Shown: positions 24,351-36,325 of the stretch, one piece after another
How positions within the stretch are numbered: the stretch's first letter is position 1
Layout of the letters: every line of letters starts with the position of its first letter
From: Zhengitettix transpicula
Lineage: Eukaryota; Arthropoda; Insecta; Orthoptera; Tetrigidae
Assembly: GCA_037074705.1 (NCBI GenBank)
Contig: CM073592.1
Location: forward strand, 25,826,629-25,890,628
Direction: 5' to 3'
DNA: 64,000 bases
Notes under the pieces: model-generated
Databases searched by the model: none
What the model was told of the DNA's origin: nothing
The model's input: only the letters and a program-made list of their open reading frames with translations
Translations under genes and position numbers: made by a program

Positions 24351-25627
24351 TTTTTAACATTTAAATATGTGTCAGTTTTTGTAGGATGTCTTCAATTTGT
24401 AATGAAAAGAAAATCTTTTTTTACCCTCACTGCCAACTACGAAATCACCTTCTTTGGACTCAATCAACTTCAATTTTCGTGCCCTCTCTACATAATTTGC
24501 TCTCAGATTATCTTGAAGGCCACATAACTGTTTTGAACCGTCTGGTGGTTACTGTGTGTCTGGTGTGGGCCTTCATACTAAAAGCCGTAAGTACACGTTA
24601 GGCTTCAAAATTACTTTCCTGAAAAAGTCAGTTGTTTTTCCTAGTCTTTTTCCAAAGTACTTCGTACATACTCAAAATAAGATAATTTTTAAAATCTTTT
24701 CCTTGGCCTCTTGTACGTGTTAATTTGATTATTACAACCCCCTACAATAGCTCGATGTCTCTGCAAGCGAGAGAACTTTCCAAGTCCCCGCATTTCCATA
24801 AGCCCGGTCTTCCATTATTAACTTTCCAGTGAACGAAATAGAACGCTACGGAAATGTTTATTTGTAGCCGTGGCCTCGTCGACGTGGTGAAATATGTCTT
24901 CATCTGTAAGGATATTAACTTAAGCTCTAATATAAAGTGAGCAAGACACTACGCTCCATAATTGGACGCAAGTAAGTGGGACAAGGGGAAGGGGCGGCAT
25001 TAGGCAGACGGGCAAGGCAAGGCACGGGGCCGGCCCCACTGCCCGAAGTCCTCAGGACGGGACGGACGGACGCTGGCAACCCTCAGCACTTTGAGCGTGC
25101 AGCGACGGCGAGGATTTCTTGGTCTGTGTGTGGACTTTGGGTCAGGGTCGGCGCCCGAGTAACTGCGCCCGGCATCGATTGGCGACGCCGACGCCGCCCA
25201 CGCACGCGTCGCCACCGCAGAGCAGGAAATTGTGATCGCGGCTAATAAACGGCGCCCATGATCGGAACAACGCCATTAAGGGGTGGCGTACCGGAAGCGC
25301 GACCGCAACTCACACACACCGTGGGAGTTAAACGCGGCCGTCCACAATTACCATACACGTAGGAGGTCGTTCAGAATGAGGCGATATAGAAAAATGTCAC
25401 GAACCAATAATGACATAACGCGCGTCGAGGTACAATTTTCTTACGCACGGCTCCGGAAAAAGACTTAAAAGTGGTCCAAATAGAACGCAAGCACTCAAAA
25501 AGGACTGGAAACCTTTCTTATTTGCCAGTTAGGAAAAGTGGGATGGAACTTGAAGACTGATTATGATTTCTTTAATGATTACAAATTTAATATGCCTGAT
25601 TCTTAATTTTGGTATTTATGTAACGTA
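24351..25627. other. No gene proved; GC-rich island at about 24.97-25.40 kb
   Basis: The island is rich in CG and contains GGGGCCGGCCCC. Plus- and minus-strand frames of 89 and 71 codons overlap in it. Neither product looks like a known protein and the residues (Arg and Pro rich) are what random GC-rich DNA gives. It may be a promoter-type CpG-rich region. Confidence 0.35.
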
Positions 25628-26700
25628 ACTCCACAGGTTTTTAATCAGTCTGAAAAAATTAATTTAAAACTCCATTACTCAATTTTTTAATAATATTGAA
25701 CCAAGGACCATTAAAACCATAATTGAGCCATGTTCATCTACAAAACAAACTTTCAATTTTTTTAAAAACATTTTCAATTTACAATATCATATATATATAT
25801 ATAATTTTTCAACGTTAAAATTTCTATATACAATTACTACCTGGGTGCCCAGAGTTCCCCGCGTTGTATAATTAAACATAGCGGCATCCATAACCCCGGA
25901 TCCAACTCAAATCTTGGGTGGTTTCGCGTTATTTTTGTGTAACGCGCCTCCACCCCCATCCCTAAGGGTGCTCCGCTTCGATACAAAAAAGGGTAAAAAT
26001 TATACGCAAACATCTTCGGGAGATACGCTATCAATCTGAATGACCTCAGAGAATATAGGCCTTTTTACCATGTTTAAAAATATCCTCCCTAGAGGTTGTA
26101 GTCGTCTCTTAACCCCACAGTGTTTGTCACCCGTTCAAAAGGAACACGTGTACGAAATTTGGTCATTGGGGAGTGGATTTTTATGCGGAACGTATTTTAT
26201 TTAATAGATAACCCCACAGGGTTTTAATCAGTCTTAATAAATAATTTTTAACTCCATTACAAAAAGTTTTCATTAATTTTGAACCAAGGATCTTTAGCCG
26301 ATAATTTAGCCATATTCAGTTACAAATATCAAAAAAGTAATTTTTTAATAAATATTTTCAACTCACTATACATATATAATTTGTCACCATTAAAATTTAT
26401 TAATATATTTGGAATAAAATATATCAGAATGACCAATTATTTTATCTAATATAATCTAATATTTGACCTTCAATTTTGTCAAAATGTTTCTATAAGTAAA
26501 AAATATGGAAAATTTTTAATGTTGACAAATTATATTCAGGCCTATATAAGATTTTGTAACTATGAAATGTTTTAAAAATATATATATTTAAGTTTTGTAG
26601 ATGAATATGGCTAAATTATTAGTCGAAAGATCCTTGGTTCAATATTAATAAAAAAATTAGTTGTGTAGTTTAAAATTATTTATTGAGGCTGTGGTGTACC
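25628..26700. repeat. Three-copy repeat, two direct and one inverted
   Basis: Copies at about 25628-25800 and 26210-26405 share CCACAGG, TTTTAATCAGTCT, AACTCCATTAC, TTGAACCAAGGA. A third, inverted copy lies at about 26560-26700 (TCCTTGGTTCAATATTAATA). Copies are well diverged and A/T rich. No coding content. A shorter related piece (TTTTAATCAGTC) occurs near 29935. Confidence 0.7.
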
Positions 26701-27566
26701 ATATTATGGCTTTTATTTTTATTTATGAAATGCATCTGCTGATACAAATCCATACGACGAGGCTATGGAGAATTGTCTGAAAACTTTTCTGAAACTCGCT
26801 GGAAACTTTGCACCTTACGTGCTGACAACATAAGAAAATGAAACTTAATGACGGTGTAAGTTGAAAACTGTAAATATAAAACCTATTTAGACGAGAGATT
26901 CTGTAAAGAAACATAAATAATGTCATAGTTTTGTAAGAACGTAAGAAAGAAACAAATTTTGAGGTATAGTGAGACGTTACAGCTGTTGGGAAAACAACGC
27001 TCAAAAATCCTGGTTTAATCATCATCCAATATATAATTTAAACACGTAGAAATTAAATTTATAAGTTGTAAATTATTAATTTTTTAAAAAATAAAAACAG
27101 TTTTAATTTGAAATTGTTATCAGCTGTAATTTTATTCTTGTGATATCTCCTCGGTTTCATCATTTTGAAGTGTTCGTACTCGTGTTCTTTTTCACGTCGA
27201 ATATTTGTCTCTTATTTTGTACTTATTTTGGTGCCTTCACCCGATTATTACACGAGGTTATATTTTTTTTCCCCATTATATTCCCGCCGTCAGTCAGTTT
27301 AGTATGCATTAATTAACAGGATGCCTAGAATATCTTCGCCAGGACATAAATGCCTGCGGTAAGTCAAATCTCATCTTCTGAAACAACAAAGCCAACCAGC
27401 TAATTACGGCAGCAATATCTGCCCGATATTAGCCTTAAAAAATTATTTTTTTTAAAAAAAGAAGCCACCTTCCTGCGGTAATCGCAATTAAATATCGAAA
27501 AAGAATTCTTGTATTATGCGCAGCAGAGAGACAATTCGAGACGGATAAAAAGAATCAGGAGCACAA
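26701..27566. other. No gene seen
   Basis: A 100-codon minus-strand frame at 26723-27025 has no recognisable features. I leave it uncalled. Confidence 0.45.
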
Positions 27567-27575
27567 ATGAAACTA

Positions 27576-28072
27576 GAATAGAACCTTGTAGGAGAGATAC
27601 GAAGGGACTACCTTTGGGGATGCCTTTTCCTCTCCGTTTTTGAACTACGGTTCCCACAAGCTGAGGCACCTCGACCTGTTCTGAGAGGTGTATGTTCCGG
27701 GGTCACAGACCTTGGGCATACGGTAAGAGTTGTCCGCTATTGGAATAGTCGGCCAGCTGCCTCCTAAACTGGTCGAGGCACGGAGAATGGAATGCTGCGT
27801 CCCCACAGAAAACTCCTCTCCCGCTATCGGAAGGGCGTGGGACAAGTACCCAATGCCCGACCTACCCGATGCAGGTTTTCCTAGGATTTTCCCTGCATTT
27901 CTTTAGGCGAATGCCGGGTAGAATCTTTAAACTATAGCCCGGGGGCCCTAGTTAACCCTTGGCTACCTTCCTCTACCCTTCCGCATCCCCCCCTTTCAGA
28001 TCCCTTCCTATGCTATTAAAGGGGAGTTGCCACCATGTGGATTACCTTCATGTAACCTGTTACCCTAAAAAA
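27576..28072 (+). mobile_element. GCR retroposon copy 2 with target duplication
   Basis: Flanked by ATGAAACTA at 27567-27575 and 28073-28081. The copy lacks the 5' hairpin and starts at GAACCTTGTAGGAG, the variant 5' region shared with the copy at 61 kb. It continues through AGCTGCCTCCTAAACTGG, GGGCGTGGGACAAGTACC, GGGGGCCCTAGTTAACCC and ends CCCTAAAAAA. The A tail and duplication show retroposition. The sequence has no long frame and no obvious polymerase III boxes, so it may be a SINE-like element or a processed LINE tail. Confidence 0.9.
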
Positions 28073-28081
28073 ATGAAACTA

Positions 28082-28794
28082 ACTTCAAGCCAGTGGATGC
28101 CTCGAAAAGGAAATCAGACCATTTCCCAAATCAGATTTAGCAGAAGAAGAATTTATTAGGACGAAATGATGTCACTAGACTGTTAAGGAAGAACGCATAA
28201 AAAAGGGAGCATATTAAAATAGCTAAAACATCTTCTTAAAGATAACTTTAATAATTAGGAAGACAACAAACCATTTGAAAATTGAAGGTAAACGGACATA
28301 AATAAACAAAAAAAAAGCAAAGAATGGTTGAAGGAGTAGACATTTTTAAAATGAAAAACATTCGGGAATGAAGCAAATTTTAAATGATTATTTTAGGTTA
28401 CTTAGTTATCGTTTTGTTGGTATTGTTTTTATTACATACTTCACTCGAGTTAATTCACGAAATTATATCGTGTTCGTAATAGGCTACGTATGAAGAATAT
28501 AGTATTATTATAATAGTATTAGTTGAAAATATATAAGTTCAGTTGGATGTCAAAATAATACAATTGAAGAAATGGTTATTATTCCAAAGAATGTTCGAAT
28601 GTTCGATAAAGTAGAAACATAAATAATTTCGGACTGAGACCAGCAAACAGACATGAATGTAAATACAACATTACCTAAAGTCAATAAATAATTCAAACTT
28701 GTCTTTCACACTGACATAATTTAAAGAATTTGTCACTAAAAATGTTTCTGTGATGAGTTACAATTGCATTGCAACCTTCTGATTTTTATTATAT
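28082..28794. other. No gene seen
   Basis: AT-rich DNA between two repeats, nothing recognisable. Confidence 0.5.
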
Positions 28795-29547
28795 ACTAGC
28801 TGGTCCCCGGCGTTGCCCGTGTACTTATTTATATAAACCCGAAAAAGTATTTAATTATATATTAATCTTTATTTAATAACTGATTCAAAACTATCTAAAT
28901 TTTCCTTGTTCCGTACATACTTTCGACCTGTAGTGAATTAATTGAACACCTATAAAATACATTACATTTTATTGCATCAATCCCAACAAACATACCCTCG
29001 AATTTCTTATTATATATACTCCTTCAGTATTGCAGTCTTCAGACATAACGAAAGATTAAATTGTTAGCTAGATTCAAAATGTAAACAAATAGTCGCCATA
29101 TTGGAGTCACTAATATGGCAATAAAATAAACTTACATTTTCCGCTAGGACCGTAAAGTATTCCGTATTTTTTTATTATCATTCGCTGAAGTATTGCCGTA
29201 TATAATTCTACTTATTATTCAATAATAAATATTTCTGCCTTATTTAATTACTATTTTGTTGTTTCGCAGTACCGTCGCGTATTAACGTCTCTCTCTCGTG
29301 TGTGCTGTTACGTCACCGTCTCTTGGCGCCCAGTAATTTAACACAAAATTATCACGTTTTTCCTATTGTAATGCTTTACACCTTTATGCTAGTGGTTTCT
29401 CAGCCCCTCCCACAGTACCGTTTCTCGTGTTTTTAAGAATACGTGTACCAAATTTCGTTGTACTCTATCCACGCGTTGAAATCTGTATAGAGATTAACGT
29501 AAATACATACATACATACAAATATACATCCTTTTTTATTATATAGAT
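28795..29547 (+). mobile_element. ACTAG family repeat, copy 1
   Basis: Begins ACTAGCTGGTCCCCGGCGTT and ends in (CATA)n followed by ATATACATCCTTTTTTATTA and TATAG. The interior has CCGTTTCTCGTG and a CTCTCTCTCG stretch followed by a GTGACGTCA-like word, which the copies at 36.3 and 59.8 kb also carry. Length 753 bp versus about 610 and 570 in the other copies. No coding frame. I cannot assign a superfamily; the ends resemble widespread arthropod repeats with a CCCGGCGTTGC head. Confidence 0.8.
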
Positions 29548-30189
29548 TTTTTAACTTCTATAATTTCGATTGAAAATCCCACATTATTCATTATAGGATT
29601 AAATAAGAATTATTTTCGTTTTGGATTGTATTAGCAGATTACGTTCTTAAGCTAATGTGAAAATATTCTTTAGTTGATTAGTTTTATAGTATGAAGTTTA
29701 GCCATTAAGTTTAATGCATTCTATGAGTCAAAATCATTTTAATATATTTAATTTATAAGTTAAAAAATGGAAAGTTTTATTTTGTTCACGAATTTGAAAT
29801 TTAATAGAGTTAAAATGTTAATAGGAATTGTTATAATATTCTTACATGTTTAATATTCAAGTAATATTTTGATGGTGTAATTATATTGAGACTGATTTTT
29901 AATTCATTTACTTAAATTTCTTTGAAAACCCCGAGTTTTAATCAGTCAAATACGTAAAACAAACTTCTTCAAAAAACAAAATTATTACAATTTGTACTAG
30001 AAAAGAAATCATTTAATTAAATGTTATTATTTAGATGAAAAAATTATCTACCTTATATGCTTCAATGTAATTTTTTATTTAAGTATAATTGATTGAATGT
30101 GAATAATTATTGTTTTTATGTGACTGATTAATGTCTCATAAATGAAATTTATTTAATAAAACACTTGATGACCTTATACTTTTTATTAT

Positions 30190-30240
30190 TATTATTATCA
30201 CGACGTTTCGATACCTTTTTTGTCTTCTTCAGGTTTTCTG
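30190..30240 (-). repeat. Family B-like hammerhead motif
   Basis: Minus strand: AACCTGAAGAAGAC, A-rich loop, GGTATCGAAACGTCGTGATA. Both boxes are intact but the intervening stem pairs poorly, so catalysis is doubtful. Confidence 0.45.
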
Positions 30241-31047
30241 CAGAGAAGGTATTTACAATTGATTAGAATTATACTATGACTGTATAAAGTAAACAAAGTA
30301 CACTTAAAAAAGAAATAACAAACAAGTTAGCAAATATTGATTCAAAATAGTCGTTAAATTTTAATTTTATTTAATAATAAATTTTCAGATGTTATTTATA
30401 ATTTTATATTCTGGGATCATAAAATTTATTTGCCGATTTGTGTCACGATCGTTGAGAGCTTGATAAATAAACTGCACATTGCGTTAAACGGCCGAAGGAA
30501 GCGGAATTCAGAAAAGGAGATAAATTTGGTGAATAATTTTACGGATACAGAGCCGCGGAATGCGAAGTGCGGATTTGGGTATAAAAACATTGTGCTTCCA
30601 TTATAAGACAAACTACCCGCGTGATAAAAGAGCACTGCACCAGAAAGGGCAATAATTCAAATGAACAGATGCGAAGTTTGCTGAACAGGTGGCTGGCATC
30701 ACCAACCTTAACACACAAAATTGCTCCAGCAGCAACCAGACTAAATCCTAATTAAGGGATTAGAGTATTAGTATGATACTAAGCACATTTACCAGTGAAA
30801 TCACTTAATTAACGGAAATCCGCATCCGTAATAACGTTGAAATTTCGTCTCTGTCTTGATGTCGCGTGTCGTCGCATTGCTTTTTATTTTCGGTTCCGAC
30901 ACTTGGGGGTTTTTGAGGGTAAAAAAAAATCTGTATTTTACTACACTATTTCCCATACATTTCAACTATTTAATTACACTCCCTCATACTTCGCACACTG
31001 AATGCATTACAGCGACTCGACTCTGAACACCGAGAATGCCCTGGACC

Positions 31048-31060
31048 TTCTAGAAGGTTC
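31048..31060. promoter_or_regulatory. Heat-shock-element-like word
   Basis: TTCTAGAAGGTTC fits TTCnnGAAnnTTC exactly. It lies in a modestly GC-rich patch (31000-31150). No heat-shock gene is nearby and one chance match in 64 kb is not unlikely. Confidence 0.25.
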
Positions 31061-33354
31061 TCCGTCGAAGCGCGCGGTGTTGAAACTTCGCGTATTTCCC
31101 ATTGCTGGTGTCACCGTCTCGGCTTTTTCCACCAGGGGAACCACAAGCGACTTTCCGATTCGTTAAAAGACTCTTAATATTATCGCTGACGAACTAAAAA
31201 ATAATTCACAGCCTTCAAACATCGAGAACAAATTTAATTAATTTAAACTAGGAGAATAAATTTTAATAGTACGTAGAAAAGCATCAAGGTTTATAAATAG
31301 TAATTATACGAAGAATAATTGGAAACTGCTAACGAAATAAAGCCAGAAGTGCTTTTTATAAGAATATAAATGTTTCAGAGACCATGAAAAAAAATGATGC
31401 AATAAATATTATTTACACCATTTGTGTACATTGAGTAACCGGAAATTATTTATTACATACTAAATACACGAACCGATGTATGAAATAAATTCAAAAGCGA
31501 TACATCCAGACATATCTGAAAATCAACAATAAAAAACCAATAATGTAATAAAAAAATTGTTGTTTTGTATCCTTCTAACATTATTAAGGCTTAATTTAGA
31601 AGTTAATATTTTATAAAATAAAAAATTTTATAATTAAAACTGATTTAATTATTCTTCAACAAAATAATTACTTTTTTTGACAATTAGACAATAGAAGATA
31701 TTTTAAAAGATATTATTTTAACGTAAGCCGCGTGGAGAGACCATCATAATTAGTAAGAAAGGCTCCTATTTTTTTAAAAAAAAAAACCTCCAACAATATC
31801 AAGATAAAGCAAATATACTGCGTCTGACAGGAAAGAAAGTAGAAAAAGGGAGAAAATATAGAGTAAGGGAGGGAGAAGTGGGATATCACGACAACGGGTC
31901 AGAGTGAGTAATTAACTCTCCAGCAAGGAGGTTTTTATCGCACCCGAACACGGGGCTAAAGTTTCGCGGACGCTGCTTCTGAAAGAACCAAAGCGGCAGA
32001 GGAAGGAGATAACTAGTTGACGGTAACCAGGGAACTCGCAGAGTTGGAAGTGTGGGAGGTGTTTCACAGGTGACCACGACGCCTAAATCATTCACGCTCA
32101 TTTCTTACTCGCCCAATTAAGGCGCAGAGGGAGGGAAAAAAAAATAAAACACAGTGAGAAAACCCGACTTACAATTTCTCTGGCTGAAATGGAAAACAGT
32201 AATCATGGACGAACAAAAAAAAAGGTAAAGTGAATTACAAAGCCTTTGGAGTAATAAATCATTGGCGGAATATCTTCCTGACGTCATTTAAAGAAGGTAA
32301 AGACAATCGAAGTTAGACAGACATTAAAATAACAGTCCTCAACACATTTCAAGTTGAAGAACGTTTTGGGCATAGGAACAAAAAATTACAAGACTCCCAA
32401 AACGGATATTTACTTGATTTGGAATTGAATTTTGTCGTAACCGCGTGGAAACATTATTATATATAATTTTTGGTGTTTCCATTGCCTAGGTTTAGTGAAG
32501 TTAAGGAGGTTTTAAGAGAAAAAAAACAGGACTTGAAGAGTAATTCTTAGAAATAGGTCAAAGATAAGAAACATAACAAGAAGAATTAGGAAAACAGCGA
32601 TTCTAACAGGGCTAGAAAACATTTTGTGCACAGGCATTGGAGTCCGGAGAATTGACAGGGGCCTACTCGGTTCAGCGCAAGAATTCTGCACAACGAATAT
32701 TGAAACAAGATTAATTAATTCATGTATTTTATCCGAGATAGGTCTCGGAGGCCTTATAGGGCTATGAGCCCCCTTCACGAATAATTAAAAACCAAAATAA
32801 ATTGGATGTTTGGACTTTTAAAGCCATGTTATAAGTAAAATGGACGTTAATAATCTTAATAATACTCTGCATATTATAATAGTAATCTCAACAGCATAGT
32901 TGTAGTCGTTAAGTTATTTAGTAGTATAGTTCTTACCTTTTACAACATTTAAACACATTCTAGAAACAATCACGTGTAACTCTGACGTTCGTCAAATGAC
33001 AAATGAAGACCACCAAGGCTCTTTCAAGGAGCTTCATCAGCAGATATGTCCAAGGCACTTAATTGAATAAATTTCTTTGATTTATAAGATATCAATTTAA
33101 TAAAAATATCAGAATAATATATAAATAAATCACTAACTAACTATTTTGCTCCTATTAAACGTGGCTTCCGCTATTTTTATATTTAATCTAATATATTCCT
33201 GATACAAGATTATTAATCTCCATTTTTTGCTTCTTATTGCACAGATGAATATGACTTTATAAGTCGAAAGTTTCTATTCATTAACAAATAATTAATTTGA
33301 GCCTGTTTTTTGGGTTTTGAATTTTATGTAATTATAAATACAAGTCTTAAAATA

Positions 33355-33480
33355 AAAATAATAAATAAGAAAGATAGCCAATTCAGACCAAAAAAAAAGT
33401 GTTAATATAAAATTCCACACAACGTTTCTGGGAGCCTTGTTCCTTTCCTGAGGTGCGAAGAAGAGCCTAGAGGTCACCCC
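33355..33480 (-). repeat. Family A hammerhead-like copy
   Basis: Minus strand: GAAGAGCC...TTCGCACCTCAGGAAAGGAA, then CTCCCAGAAACGTTGTGTGG. The first box is damaged (CTCAGGA for CTGACGA). The plus-strand edge AAGAAAGATAGCCAATTCAG is the family end. Confidence 0.7.
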
Positions 33481-33483
33481 AAT

Positions 33484-33889
33484 GGCTATATCGCTTTAAA
33501 AAATTAACGTTTCCACGGTAGTTTATAAGACTATTTGTATTTATATATATGTAGCCAATTCAGAGAAAAAAAGGTGACAATGAAAATACCTCACAACGTT
33601 TCTGGGATCCTCGTTCCTTTACTGAGGTGCGAAGAAGAGCCTAGAGCGACACAACTGCACTTGTCAGATGACAAAACTCAAAAGCGTTTGATTGGCTATC
33701 TTTCTTTAGAGTTTTGTCAACTGACAAGTGCAGTTGTGTCGCTCTAGGCTCTTCTTCGCACCTCGGGAAAGGAACGAGGATCCCAGAAACGTTGTGAGGT
33801 ATTTTCATTGTCACCTTTTTTTGTCTGAATTGGCTACATATATATAAATACAAATAGTCTTATAAACTACCGTGAAAACGATATAGCCT
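33484..33889. repeat. Near-perfect family A palindrome
   Basis: Arms about 33484-33680 and 33706-33889 match almost base for base from GGCTATATCG inward through GGTAGTTTATAAGACTATTTG, GTAGCCAATTCAG, the core, GAGCGACACAACTGCACTTG and GACAAAACTC. The left arm has an extra 15 bp or so near 33494. The loop is about 25 bp and contains ATTGGCTATCTTTCTT, itself a family end. Both cores have a mutated first box (CTCAGTA-like and CTCGGGA) but intact GAAACGTTGTGAGG. Confidence 0.85.
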
Positions 33890-34870
33890 TTTGAAATACT
33901 AACAGTCACGTAATACACGAGAAGAGCGAGGATGAGAGACGAGGGTAGATAAGGATGGAAGGGAGCTCCGGACGCAGACCATCCAGTGTTATGTATGGTC
34001 TGAGAAAAAGTGTGTGGCCAGAGGGTTTGAAGCCTATTTCCGGAAGCACTAAGAGGGTGAATGGTCAGGGTTCAGACTGGGTTCAAATTTCCTGAAAAGA
34101 GAAGAGATTTTAACGTTCCTAATATTTATTATTAGCTTATTTTCAGCCCTTGATAATTCTGACGCGTGAAATACGCTGTACTGAGTTAAGTAGGCCCATG
34201 ACGTCGTTCACGATCATCCCCCCCCCCTGCGTTGTTCCACTCTCCTCGTCCGAGACGATCACTTCTCTATTCTCCTCGCACTTGAATCGTTTCCGCAATT
34301 TCTCGGGACTCGTTCATAATGCCAATTTTAATTACACCATCACCGAGTCTTCAGAGAACTCGGCGGCCATTGAAAATTATTTGAAAGCTTCTTATTATTC
34401 AGAAGTCAGAGTCTTACGAGTAATTACGAGCGCTCAGTGTGTTCATTTCACGAATATTAAGTTTTCTCGGCTGTGTTGTTCTCCTAACGTCTTTGTAAAG
34501 GCGAGTTGCGCTGGGAAATTAAGTTATTCTCGTCAACGTTTGTTTTGTTCTGTTTTAAAATTCTCCCCCTGCCTAAGATTTGCTCTAGAAATATTTAACA
34601 AGGTGCAGAGGCGAGAGTAGCCAATATTTCGACAGCCACGGTAGTGGGGAACAGTTACGGTAAAACTTACGATAACTGTTCAACATCGGAAACATCAACA
34701 CGACAAATGGTACTCAAGAAGGAATAAAATGAGTCAACCAGGAAAAATCAATATTAGGAAAGAAAAAACAATTTCCTCGTTCAAAGAAATACAATTAAAA
34801 ATCCTCAGTGACGTCACAAAGGAAAGTAATGTAGCTAATTTATTCTAAAAACGGATTCCGTCTCATCAAG
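33890..34870. other. Unassigned; 156-codon open frame
   Basis: The plus-strand frame at 34150-34620 is among the longest in the window (156 codons). It has no recognisable domain, begins at an alternative start, and its codons look unselected. I do not call it a gene. It lies immediately upstream of the LINE remnant but does not resemble one. Confidence 0.35.
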
Positions 34871-34879
34871 ATATCAGTT

Positions 34880-35420
34880 GCAACAATATAGTAGATTTGA
34901 AGATTAAGATTGTCACACAACCCTCCACAAAACTACCCCTAAGAGCAACAAACTCAAAGAGGTCTGGAAAAGAGCCCAATGTCACTGGAACAACAAACGA
35001 AGAGAATTGAAAGCAATAAACAACCTCAAACAAGTCAACGAATTTCACGAAATAAAAAACCTACCCCAAAGCCACCCGCAGAGACGAGATGCTATGATCA
35101 AGAATAAGAACAGAACCGTCCAGGCTGACACACCATTAATATATCTAACAATACTCCTCCACCTATATGTGATTTATGTAACTCCTCAATTACCACCTAA
35201 CATGTCATAAGCGAATATTGTAAACACGAACAAGAATGGGAACATCTACATGCCAATAAAAACGTCATGGGGGGTCTACAGTCAATCGAATATCAAAGAC
35301 TATGATTAAAATTCCTGAAGCTGAATAAGTGTTACGGTGATATACAGGAAAAATAACCCACTTTGTAATAAACATGACGGGACTCAAAACAAAATAAATT
35401 TTTTAAAAAAACTAGTAATT
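34880..35420 (+). pseudogene. Degenerate non-LTR retrotransposon (LINE) 3' end
   Basis: Joined by eye across stops, the plus strand encodes a stretch rich in Lys/Asn with KLKEVWKRAQCHWN (from about 34945), RRDAMIKNKNRT (about 35080), and then in another frame PPPICDLCNSSI, a stop, HVISECCKH-like residues (about 35155-35225). The Cys-x2-Cys...His...Cys pattern near the end is usual for the C-terminus of jockey- or CR1-type LINE reverse transcriptases. At least one in-frame stop (between CNSSITT and HVIS) and a frame change break it. An A-rich stretch follows at about 35390-35410. The family is inferred from this motif only; the reverse transcriptase core is absent. Confidence 0.5.
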
Positions 35421-36325
35421 TTAAGGGAAACGTAAAACAACGAAATTCCGTCTGGGCTTAACGAGTGAAGTCTTGTTGTGGATTTTTCAACGACGACTCT
35501 ATCACCACGTGTAATTTAATGTCGCGGAGCAACCCCCTCTACCTGTATCATTAGGATGATCTCTGGCCTCGGAAATTAAAGTACATGTTGTACCGTGCCG
35601 CAGTGCTGGTCGCTATTTTCACGGCTTCATCTTCAAATAAAACAAATTTATGTTAAAATTAAATATTCTCAAACATGTTTGCAAACGTGAAATGCTCCGC
35701 GTGTTTTGTTTGCTATCGTCACAATTTTTTAAAAAATAGGTAGAGCACTGGAAAAATAAAACCAGAAACGTAGCTTGTTTATAATTGCGTTCAGAAACGC
35801 GACTAGGAAGGTTTTAAATAGACCAGTAGCTGCTGGAGGAATCTCGTTGGAGGAACGGTCTAAACTTCGCTAACTGCGGGCGTCTCCGTTTTATGTTTGC
35901 TACAAAACTGCGCTGCGGGCGGGTATAACTTTATTGCTCCAATCGCTACGCCAATTCATTTTTACGGCACTTTACTTTGATTTTGTGACTTTGAGAGAAC
36001 CACCACAACAAGTAGCCATGGCTATCGTTTAAGATGATATGTAAACGGCTGATATTCCGTCTACATTTCGTACTTTGTTCCAGACTGGACTCCGGTGAGG
36101 GTCTTTCTCTACGACGTAGAAACACGAAATTCTATTTCTCGAAAATTCCAGATTATTTTTGACTTCTTAATATTAATTCGAATTGGAGGGAAAATAATTC
36201 ACTTTCAATCCTACTCAAGCTTACATTTATCCAAAAAATTATTTTCGTTTACAGAATTACGGGAAACACGTATTTATTTTCAATTTCTCAAAATCTGTTA
36301 CTTAGTCTCCTAGATTATATTTTAA
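35421..36325. other. No gene seen
   Basis: Short frames only; the 72-codon frame at 36095-36313 abuts the next repeat and has no visible domain. Confidence 0.45.

Larger units (their letters stand above)
22296..24600. mobile_element. 2.3-kb unit bounded by 61-bp inverted repeats
   Basis: The left arm (22296-22356) and right arm (24540-24600) match in inverted orientation with one visible mismatch over 61 bp. Each begins TAACGTGTACTTACGGCTTT when read inward. The interior holds no transposase, so a non-autonomous terminal-inverted-repeat element is the simplest reading. About 1.1 kb of the interior is a separate TA-flanked element. I see no convincing target duplication outside the arms, so a chance pair of inverted single repeats remains possible. 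Confidence 0.6.
29548..33350. other. Mostly unassigned AT-rich DNA
   Basis: A family B-like core lies at 30190-30240 on the minus strand (CTGAAGA, GGTATCGAAACGTCGTG). A partial core occurs at 33010-33050 on the minus strand (CTGATGAAGCTCC), without a GAAAC box. A perfect three-unit heat-shock-element word sits at 31048-31060. No frame above 90 codons looks real. Confidence 0.5.

Noticed and set aside
24976..25245. Coding gene in the 25-kb GC-rich island
   Set aside because: Both strands are open and both products are Arg/Pro-rich as expected of GC-rich DNA; no protein-like segment.
31048..31060. Functional heat-shock promoter
   Set aside because: The word fits, but no TATA box at the right distance, no heat-shock gene, and chance occurrence in 64 kb is plausible.
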